From the NCBI RefSeq assembly GCF_035594125.1, contig NC_087178.1, forward strand, positions 10,312,008 to 10,376,007: a DNA stretch of 64,000 bases, written 5' to 3'. Both the position numbers and the translations under genes were made by a program. The stretch comes from Scylla paramamosain (lineage: Eukaryota; Arthropoda; Malacostraca; Decapoda; Portunidae). Each line of letters starts with the position of its first letter. Position 1 is the stretch's first letter. This document shows positions 56,126 through 64,000 of the stretch, one piece after another. The notes under the pieces were generated by a model. It had not been told where the DNA came from. It saw only the letters and a list, made by a program, of their open reading frames with translations, and did no database searches.

Positions 56126-58680
56126 TTCCATGTATATGTGTATATGAACTTGTTAACCACAAAACAGTAAAAAGCATGAAAACTTCCCTATACTGGAAAA
56201 GCAAAAAACAACATTCCCCAAAAAACGTATTTTTGGGGGTATTTTTCAGCTACTTACGTACAAAAACGCTGAAATGCTTGCAAAATACCCTTCATGGAAA
56301 AAAACAAATAACCTTACCAGAAACTAGTATTTCATTTTATTTCTTAAGCTTGTCACGTACAAAAGTGCCAAAATGCATGCAAAGTGCACTATATATGGAT
56401 ACGAAAGTACATTACGAGAAACGTGCAGTATGAGTGTTTTCAACTTATTAGGTACCAAAACGCTAAAGCGAATGAATAGCACTCTATATGGAGAAACAAA
56501 AACGCTAAAATGCATGAAAACCATGATATATGAGGGAAAATACGACACTTCTAGAAACGTGTCTTTTCAGTGTTTGTAAGCTTATTAGGTACCAAAATGC
56601 TAGAAAACATGGGAAAACAAAACATTACAAATAAGTTTTTTTTATTGTTTTGAGCTACTTACATGCTAAAACGCAAAGGCGCATGCAAAACACCTTTTAC
56701 GGAGAAAGAAGAAAAGGTGTATTTTTAATGTTTTAAGCTAATTACGTAAAAAAAATTCAAAATTCATGTAAAGTTCCCAATATGGGGAAACGAAAAGACT
56801 ACGAGAAACGTATATTATAAGTGTTTTACACCTTATTAGGTTAAAAATACGAAAATGCATGAATACCACTCTATATAGAGTAACAGAGCAACATTAATAA
56901 AAACGTGTATTTTGTTTGTTTTCACAATGTTATGTATCAAAACGTCGAAATTCATGCAAAGTGCAATCTATGGGAAAAACGAAACGAAATTGCCAGAAAC
57001 GTGAATTTTGAGTGTTTATGAGCGTGTTAGGCACTAAAACTCTAAAAAAATATAAATGGAAAGCATCCTATATGGGAATACAAAACAAAATTACAAAAAA
57101 AAAATAGTATTTTTTTTTGTGTGTTTTTGAGCTACTTCTATATCAAAACGTTTAAACAGACGCAAAACACGCTTTATGGAGAAACAAAATAACAATACAA
57201 AAAAATATATATTTTTAGTGTTTTTGAGGTATGTAAGTAGAATAACACCGAAATGTATGCAAAGTTCCCTATGCCGGGAAACAAAGACATTTCGAGAAAC
57301 GTGTATTATGAGAGCTTTTCAGCTTTTTAGGTACCAAACACAAAGGCACCTTAATAGTATTCTATATGAAGAAACAAAACAACACGAATGAAAATATATA
57401 TTTTGAGTGGTTTTCATATTATTAGGTACCAAGACGCAAAAATATATGCAAAGACCTCTAAAAGACGACACAAAACGACATTACAAGAAACCTATGTTTT
57501 GAGAGTGTTTCTACGTGTTAGACACCAAAACACTAAGAAGTATGAAAAGAGCACTATGTTGGAAGGGAAAAAGAAATAACCAACAAAGTGACTTTTCACG
57601 TGTTTGGAAGTTTTTTAATTTATAATGTACCAGAACGATAAAACAAGCAAAACACCCTTCCTGCAGAAACATAAAACATTACCAAAAACGAGCATTTTCA
57701 GCGATTTTTGAACTTGTTATGCACAAGAGCGTCAAAATGCATATAAAATACCCTATATAAGAAAACGAAAAGACATTAAGAGAAACCAGTAGTATGAGAT
57801 TTTTTTTTATTTTTTTTTAGCTTATTAGGTACCAAAACAATAAAACGTATGATTTGCATTCTGTATGGAGAAAACGTGTATTTTAAGTGTATTTAGTGTT
57901 GGTAGGTATCAAAATGCCAAAATGCATGCAAAGCACCCGAAATGGGCAAAATAAACGACATTTCCAGAAACATGTCTTTTGAGAGTTTATGAGTGTGTTA
58001 GGCACAAAAAGCTCTTAAAAAGCATGGAAAGTATCGTAAATGGGAAAACATTGTTTTGAGCTACTTACGTACCAAACTGCTAAAATGGTTGGAAACCACA
58101 CTTTATGTAGAAACTCAACATATTTACCAAAAACATGCATTTTGAGAAATTTTGCGCCTGTTACGTATAAAAACGATAAAATACATGCAAATAACCCTAA
58201 AAGGGGAAAAGAATACATTAAAAGAAACGTATATTTTGAGTAGTATTAAGCTTCATAGGTACCAGAACACTAAAACGTATGAATAATACTCTATATGGAG
58301 AAACAGAACAAGATTAACCAAAACTTGTGTTTTAAGGCTTTTTTCACGTTATTAGGTACCGCAACGCGAAAATGCATGCAAAGCATACTATATGGGGAAA
58401 GGAAACATTTCCAGAAACATGTCCTTTCACTGTTTATGAGCGTGTTATGTACCAAGAAGCTAAAAACCAAGGAAAGCACCCTATAGGAGAAAACAAAAGA
58501 TTACAAAAACTTTTCATTTCAGTGCTTATGAGCTACTTACATACAAAAACACTTAAACGCATCTAAAACGCCTTTTTTTGGAGAAAAAATAATAACATTA
58601 CCAAAAAAAGTATATTTTCAATGTTTTGAGCTTCTTAACCCCCCCCCAAAAAAAAAAAACATAAAAAGTAACCAAAGCCA
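56126..58680 (+). repeat. Five-monomer-type satellite to array edge
   Basis: Last satellite block, forward-reading. It closes with a C run and A run near 58,640-58,658, then GTAACCAAAGCC. Beyond 58,680 no monomer can be recognised. No gene seen. Confidence 0.86.
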
Positions 58681-58812
58681 AACAGAATCACATGAAGTTT
58701 TGAACACTGCAAACAGAATCACATGAATTTTTGAGCAGTGCAAACAGAATCACAGCAAAATCACATGAATTTTTGAGCAGTGCAAACAGAATCACAGCAA
58801 GTTTTGAACTGA
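58681..58812. repeat. Short minisatellite at array edge
   Basis: Four imperfect copies of a unit of about 30-40 bp containing CAAACAGAATCACA, with ATTTTTGAGCAGTG between them in most copies. Not related by eye to the satellite monomer. The frame beginning at 58,731 only spans these repeats and the microsatellites that follow. Confidence 0.85.
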
Positions 58813-58935
58813 CGTTTAAATTAAACCACACCAATTTTCTTTACCCTATTCCATGTCTGCCTCCCCATTTCTACTCCCTCTTTGTTTCTACATTTCTCAT
58901 ACCCTTCCCTCTCTCTCTCTCTCTCCTCTCTATTG
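58813..58935. other. Pyrimidine-rich strip, no gene
   Basis: About 120 bp of mostly C and T, ending in (CT)n. It grades into the TATC repeat. Nothing codes here that I can support. Confidence 0.6.
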
Positions 58936-59306
<371 letters not shown>

Positions 59307-59607
59307 AGCGAGGGCACAGTGTATGGATGTGAATGCAAGGACTTATAGATGGTCCGAGTCCCGCAGCAAAATGTGCTAGATGTGTGACATGGGAGAGGAT
59401 GAGACAGTGAAGCATGTGGTGCTGGAGTGTGTGAAGTATGCCAGAGGCAGGAATCTGATGATGCAAGTGATACTGACTGAGTTAGGGCATGATAGAAATG
59501 AAAGAGTGAAGACAGGAAATGAATGGATGCTGTTGTTGCTGGGACTGTGTAGAGAGGCGAATGAAAGGATGATTGAGGCCGTGAAAGAGTTTCTGGAGAG
59601 AATGTAG
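59307..59607 (+). pseudogene. LINE C-terminal domain fragment, copy A
   Basis: The readable frame from 59,380 gives the end of the Cys/His motif (CDMGEDETVKHVVLECVKYA) and the amphipathic C-terminal tail. The TAG at 59,377 lies between the first two Cys of the motif. A three-base loss near 59,508 drops one residue. Non-functional. Confidence 0.85.
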
Positions 59608-59787
59608 CGTGCTAGATGTAGGATGAATTAGAATAGAGGATGCTGTTCGTTTCTCTTTTTTTTTTTTTTCCCTCCTTCTACAGGAGCTGCCGATCCAAAG
59701 GCCTGGCTCAAGAGTTATCCTGAGCCATCTGTACCATCAAGATCAAGATCAAGATCATGTACTATCAAGATCATGTACTATCAAGAT
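59307..59787 (+). mobile_element. YADD-type LINE, 5'-truncated copy A
   Basis: Shortest and most diverged of four head-to-tail copies. Homology with the others starts at AGCGAGGGCACAG. It ends in the shared untranslated region (GCCGATCCAAAGGCCTG) and an ATCAAG-type tail. The tail here is longer and irregular, with two extra copies of ATCATGTACTATCAAG. Two stop codons replace Gln (59,377-59,379) and Trp (59,605-59,607). Confidence 0.85.
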
Positions 59788-60630
59788 GATAAGTTAGAAG
59801 TGGGCCAGAATAGAGTAGCAAGGATGGCACTGAGTGCACCGAGGTGCACAGCAGTTGAAGCCTTGAGAGGTGACATGGGATGGAGCACCTTCAGAGAAAG
59901 ACTGACAAAAGCCACACTTAGGTACAAGATTAGGCTTGAGAGAATGGATGATGCAAGAATAGCAAGGAAGGTGTACCTGTGGAATGAAAGTGGAAGCAAA
60001 TGGAGGAAGAGATGCATGAGAATGACAGATAGGAATGGATTGCAAGTTGTGTGGGCGATAAGAATGGCTGGTAGGAATCAAAATGAGCGTGAATGGGTGG
60101 TAACAAGAGGAGGCAGAGTGGGAGCCGAATGGGATGTGAGAAAATGGAAGAATGAGATAGACAAAGAAGTGAAATGTGTGGGACTGAATGAATGGAAGAA
60201 TGAGATGGAAAGAAAGAAGACCCTGGAATGGTACAAGGAGAAAGAGGCCCCGAGGTATGAAAGGTGGTATGATGGAAGCCTGGGCGGTGATCTTCTCTTC
60301 CGAGCGAGGGCACAGTGTATGGATGTGAATGCAAGGAGTTACAGGTGGTCTGAGTCCCGCAGCAAAGTGTGCCAGATGTGTGACATGGGAGAGGATGAGA
60401 CGGTGGAACATGTGGTGCTGGAGTGTGTGAAGTATGCCAGAGACAGGAATGAGATGATGCAAGTGATACTGACTGAGTTAGGGCATGATAGGAATGAAAG
60501 AGTGGAGAAGACAGGAAAAGAGTGGATGGTGTTGTTGCTGGGACTGTGTAGAGAGGCGAATGAAAGGATGATTGAGGCGGTGAAAGAGTTTCTGGAGAGA
60601 ATGTGGCGTGCCAGGTGTATGAACAATTAG
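59788..60630 (+). pseudogene. LINE C-terminal half, copy B (uninterrupted frame)
   Basis: The frame is open from the truncation point to a stop at 60,628-60,630. The ATG at 59,773 lies in the previous copy's tail and is not native. It lacks the catalytic core. It keeps the KLEVGQNRVARMALSAPRC segment, a long basic and Trp-rich region, and the motif Cys-X2-Cys-X9-His-X4-Cys (residues 200-218 counting from the ATG). Truncated, so not an active polymerase. Confidence 0.85.
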
Positions 60631-60748
60631 GATAGAGGATGCTGTTCGTTTCTCTTTTTTTTCCCCCCTTTCTACAGGAGTTGCCGATCCAAAGGCCTGA
60701 CTCAGGAGTGATCCTTGCCACCTGTACCATCAAGATCAAGATCAAGAC
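59788..60748 (+). mobile_element. YADD-type LINE, 5'-truncated copy B
   Basis: Starts at GATAAGTTAGAAGTGGGCC directly after copy A's tail, which is the middle of the coding region in copy C. By eye it is nearly identical to copy C over its whole length, including the 3' untranslated region and tail, so the two are recent relatives. Confidence 0.87.
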
Positions 60749-62227
60749 AACAGTTCCCTCGTTAACGTAGTGCAAAGTATGTATGTGGACACAAGAGCTA
60801 GATACAGGCTAGGAGACATAGAAACAGACTGGGTGAAGAGTGAGAGAGGAGTTAGGCAGGGCTGTATATTGTCACCAACCCTTTTTAGCCTGTATACAGA
60901 GGAGCTAGCAGCCAGGATGAGAAGAATGAATGTAGGGGTAAGTGTGGGGAATGATAAAGTATGTGTGCTCCTTTATGCAGATGATGTAGTTGTTATGAGT
61001 GAATCGGCAGATGAGCTTCAAAGTTTGTTGGATGTAGTGGATGGCTATGGTAAAGACTTTGGAGTAAGGTTTAGCAGTGAGAAAAGCAAAGTAATGATTG
61101 TGAATAGGTCAGAGGATGAAAGTAATCTGGTATGGAGACTTGGAGAGAATGAGTTGAGACAGGTGCAAGAATACAAGTACTTAGGGATGTGGATGAGTCC
61201 TAGTGGGTGTGCAAAGGCAAAGAATGAAAAGATAAGTATGGTAAACCAGTGGGTAGGTCGATTGGGAAGCGCGGCAAGGATGAGAGCAAGTAAGTATGAT
61301 GTGTTGAGAGAAGTGTGGAAGAGTGTGGCTGTGCCATGTATAATGTATGTTATGGATGTGATTGCATGGAATGAAAGTGAAATTGATAAGTTAGAAGTGG
61401 GCCAGAACAAAGTAGCAAGGATGACACTGAGTGCACCGAGGTGCACAGCAGTTGAAGCCTTGAGAGGTGACATGGGATGGAGCACCTTCAGAGAAAGACT
61501 GACAAAAGCCACACTTAGGTACAAGATTAGGCTTGAGAGAATGGATGATGCAAGAATAGCAAGGAAGGTGTACCTGTGGAATGAAAGTGGAAGCAAATGG
61601 AGGAAGAGATGCATGAGAATGACAGACAGGAATGGATTGCAAGTTGTGTGGGCGATAAGAATGGCTGGGAGGAATCAAAATGAGCGTGAATGGGTGGTAA
61701 CAAGAGGAGGCAGAGTGGGAGCCGAATGGGATGTGAGAAAATGGAAGAATGAGATAGACAAAGAAGTGAAATGTGTGGGACTGAATGAATGGAAGAATGA
61801 GATGGAAAGAAAGAAGACCCTGGAATGGTACAAGGAGAAAGAGGCCCCGAGGTATGAAAGGTGGTATGATGGAAGCCTGGGCGGTGATCTTCTCTTCCAA
61901 GCGAGGGCACAGTGTATGGATGTGAATGCAAGGAGTTACAGGTGGTCTGAGTCCCGCAGCAAAGTGTGCCAGATGTGTGACATGGGAGAGGATGAGACGG
62001 TGGAACATGTGGTGCTGGAGTGTGTGCAGTATGCCAGAGACAGGAATGAGATGATGCAAGTGATACTGACTGAGTTAGGGCATGATAGGAATGAAAGAGT
62101 GGAGAAGACAGGAAAAGAGTGGATGGTGTTGTTGCTGGGACTGTGTAGAGAGGCGAATGAAAGGATGATTGAGGCGGTGAAAGAGTTTCTGGAGAGAATG
62201 TGGCGTGCCAGGTGTATGAACAATTAG
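60749..62227 (+). pseudogene. Reverse transcriptase with C-terminal Cys/His motif, 5'-truncated
   Basis: Uninterrupted frame of about 492 codons; numbered from the GTG at 60,770 it is 485 residues. The native start is lost, since the frame is open upstream to the truncation point. In order: RGVRQGCILSPTLFSLY at residues 26-42, the catalytic YADD at 69-72 (60,974-60,985), EYKYLGMWMSP in the thumb region, a basic middle region, and Cys400-X2-Cys403-X9-His413-X4-Cys418 of the kind found at the C-terminus of several LINE clades. The N-terminal part of the enzyme, with the first catalytic Asp motif and any endonuclease, is absent. The unbroken frame implies recent insertion. Confidence 0.88.
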
Positions 62228-62346
62228 GATAGAGGATGCTGTTCGTTTCTCTTTTTTTTTCCCCCTTTCTACAGGAGTTGCCGATCCAAAGGCCTGACTC
62301 AGGAGTGATCCTGTGCCACCTGTACCATCAAGATCAAGATCAAGAT
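60749..62346 (+). mobile_element. YADD-type LINE, 5'-truncated copy C (longest)
   Basis: Longest copy, about 1.6 kb. It begins straight after the tail of copy B and its frame is open from there. The 3' untranslated region is about 100 bp, with a run of T then C, followed by GCCGATCCAAAGGCCTGACT and the ATCAAG tail ending near 62,346. The clade is not certain: motifs point to a non-LTR element with a C-terminal zinc-binding motif. Confidence 0.88.
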
Positions 62347-63268
62347 CTCGTGTTTACATCTGCTCCTTTACGCAGATGATGTAGTTGTTATGAGTGAATC
62401 GGCAGATGAGCTTCAAAGTTTGTTGGATGTAGTGGATGGCTATGGTAAAGACTTTGGAGTAAGGTTTAGCAGTGAGAAAAGCAAAGTAATGATTGTGAAT
62501 AGGTCAGAGGATGAAAGTAATGTGGTATGGAGACTTGGAGAGAATGAGTTGAGACAGGTGCAAGAATACAAGTACTTAGGGATGTGGATGAGTCCTAGTG
62601 GGTGTGCAAAGGCAAAGAATGAAAAGATAAGTATGGTAAACCAGTGGGTAGGTCGATTGGGAAGCGCGGCAAGGATGAGAGCAAGTAAGTATGATGTGTT
62701 GAGAGAAGTGTGGAAGAGTGTGGCTGTGCCATGTATAATGTATGGTATGGATGTGATTGCATGGAATGAAAGTGAAATTGATAAGTTAGAAGTGGGCCAG
62801 AACAAAGTAGCAAGGATGGCACTGAGTGCACCGAGGTGCACAGCAGTTGAAGCCTTGAGAGGTGACATGGGATGGAGCACCTTCAGAGAAAGACTGACAA
62901 AAGCCACACTTAGGTACAAGATTAGGCTTGAGAGAATGGATGATGCAAGAATAGCAAGGAAGGTGTACCTGTGGAATGAAAGTGGAAGCAAATGGAGGAA
63001 GAGATGCATGAGAATGACAGACAGGAATGGATTGCAAGTTGTGTGGGCGATAAGAATGGCTGGTAGGAATCAAAATGAGCGTGAATGGGTGGTAACAAGA
63101 GGAGGAAGAGTGGGAGAGAGAATGTGGCGTGCCAGGTGTATGAACAATTAGGATAGAGGATGCTGTTCGTTTCTCTTTTTTTTCCCCTTTCTACAGGAGT
63201 TGCCGATCCAAAGGCCTGGCTCAGGAGTGATCCTGTGCCACCCGTACCATCAAGATCAAGATCAAGAC
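62347..63268 (+). mobile_element. YADD-type LINE, copy D with internal deletion
   Basis: After a filler of about 14 bp following copy C's tail, homology starts at TGCTCCTTTACGCAG, a few codons before the YADD motif. Near 63,116 it jumps from the GRVG segment straight to the ERMWRARCMNN end, skipping what corresponds to about 61,722-62,192 of copy C (471 bp). The 3' region and ATCAAG tail match B and C. Confidence 0.87.
62360..63151 (+). pseudogene. Reverse-transcriptase fragment, copy D
   Basis: The frame is open from the truncation point, so the ATG at 62,390 is internal. YADD is at 62,369-62,380. The deletion is a multiple of three (157 codons) and keeps the frame to the normal stop, but it removes the Cys/His motif. 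Everything upstream of YADD is lost, so it cannot be functional. Confidence 0.86.
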
Positions 63269-64000
63269 CACACTGCCTAGAAATCTTGTTTTTTCGCAAA
63301 TTTCCCAAGTAATTCCCCACCCCGGAGGCCGCCCCCAGTACACCTGTTCCCTGCATCCATGGTGAGCTCCTGGGGACCCTGAGGCGCCGCGGGGGATCTG
63401 AAATAAGGGAGAAATTAAGGGAAATATGGATCCCCGTGGTCACTGCACTGAGTCTCCCACGTTTTCCTCTTAAGATTTTTGGTGTTTTTTGTAAGTTTTT
63501 CCCCGAATTTTACGGTAATTTTTAGTTTTTTTTTAGGGTTTTTAGGGTGAGAATTTAGGGATTTGTGTTTGTGTGTGTTTTTTGGGGGCTTCGTATAATT
63601 TCGTGATTTATTTAAAGGATTCTGTTTTTTTTCCCCACGTTTTTTAAGCAATTTTAAAGTTTCAGGGGTATTTAGGGTGTGGGCGGGTTGGGGTTGCCCT
63701 TAAACTTCGGTATCTAGGCTAAGTTTGCTCGTTTTAGGGATCTTTTGGGGTAAACTTAGGTATTTTAAGTAATTTTTTTTGTTTTATTATAGTTTAAGCC
63801 ATTACACACTACGTGGTAATAACCTACCTCATTTTGTTCTTCTCACTATTCACATCATTTCTAATGATTACACTACTTGTCGGAAATTAAAAATAACGCC
63901 ACAATAGACCTGGGAATGCACAGCGCTCTCAACTTTTTCTAAGTCCACAGGTAAACATAAATGGTGTATTGTTGCCTGAACTTCAGTTGTTTAATGCTTT
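63269..64000. other. Non-satellite flank, GC-rich then T-rich; no gene recognised
   Basis: About 63,310-63,400 is the most GC-rich stretch of the window (for example GGAGGCCGCCCCCAG and GGCGCCGCGGGGG). It is followed by T-rich DNA with repeated TTTAGGG-like words (63,530-63,760) and then ordinary AT-rich sequence. Open frames here run over low-complexity sequence or antisense to the LINE tail. It may be a further dispersed repeat or the edge of a gene region, but nothing allows a call. Confidence 0.4.

Larger units (their letters stand above)
54822..58680. repeat. Inverted duplication P3, right arm
   Basis: Partner of 34,385-38,236. Both ends are informative: the inner end is the abrupt junction with the 1.1-kb array, and the outer end coincides with the end of all satellite DNA in the window. 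Confidence 0.87.

Noticed and set aside
59781..62223. Long minus-strand frames of up to 281 codons opposite the LINE copies
   Set aside because: They are antisense shadows of the plus-strand reverse-transcriptase frame. Their His, Ser and Pro-rich composition reflects the complement of its codons, and they recur in each copy.
62922..63443. 173-codon minus-strand frame crossing the LINE tail into the GC-rich flank
   Set aside because: Half of it is antisense to LINE copy D and its tail; the rest has no recognised domain. It could be a chance extension.

Overview
The window looks like non-genic, AT-rich heterochromatin from an animal nuclear genome. I infer a decapod crustacean, probably a crab. 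The inference rests on three kinds of broken non-LTR retrotransposon whose reverse-transcriptase remnants and 3' tails resemble, from memory, elements common in decapod genomes. I found no host protein-coding gene, tRNA, rRNA or CRISPR array. Nearly all open frames in the first 58.7 kb are frames that happen to stay open through satellite DNA.

Bases 1-58,680 are one satellite family built from diverged monomers of about 95-100 bp. Read in its forward sense, a monomer carries TTTTGAGTGTTTTTGAGC, then TTAGGTACCAAAACGC, a GCATGC box, TATATGGAGAAACAG and CATTACCAAAAACGTG. There are two levels of higher order. One is a five-monomer cycle of about 450-490 bp (12.8-16.4, 23.9-29.1, 32.5-48.6 and 54.8-58.7 kb). 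The other is a unit of about 1.1 kb that reads as two five-monomer sets plus one degenerate monomer (1-12.8, 16.4-23.5, 30.7-32.5 and 50.4-54.8 kb). The array changes orientation about 14 times.

The array is shaped by segmental duplication. Three inverted pairs are visible: 4.2-10.6 with 16.8-22.6 kb, 13.4-14.8 with 24.9-26.3 kb, and 34.4-38.2 with 54.8-58.7 kb. There are direct pairs too: 15.15-16.35 with 26.35-27.5 kb, and 28.97-32.5 with 48.5-52.2 kb. The last pair carries the same dead CR1/jockey-like retrotransposon insertion in both copies. Long (TA)n tracts, a TAATTA-rich tract and A/T runs lie at or near several junctions.

The array ends at about 58,680. A short minisatellite, a pyrimidine-rich strip, (TATC)n and (TA)n follow. 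Then come four head-to-tail, 5'-truncated copies of another non-LTR retrotransposon (59.3-63.27 kb), each ending in the same short ATCAAG-type tail and each starting at or next to the previous tail. The third copy keeps an uninterrupted frame of about 490 codons with a YADD reverse-transcriptase motif and a C-terminal Cys/His motif. The last 0.7 kb is unassigned and includes a GC-rich stretch.

All similarity statements come from reading by eye. Percent identities, exact breakpoints and clade assignments were not computed.
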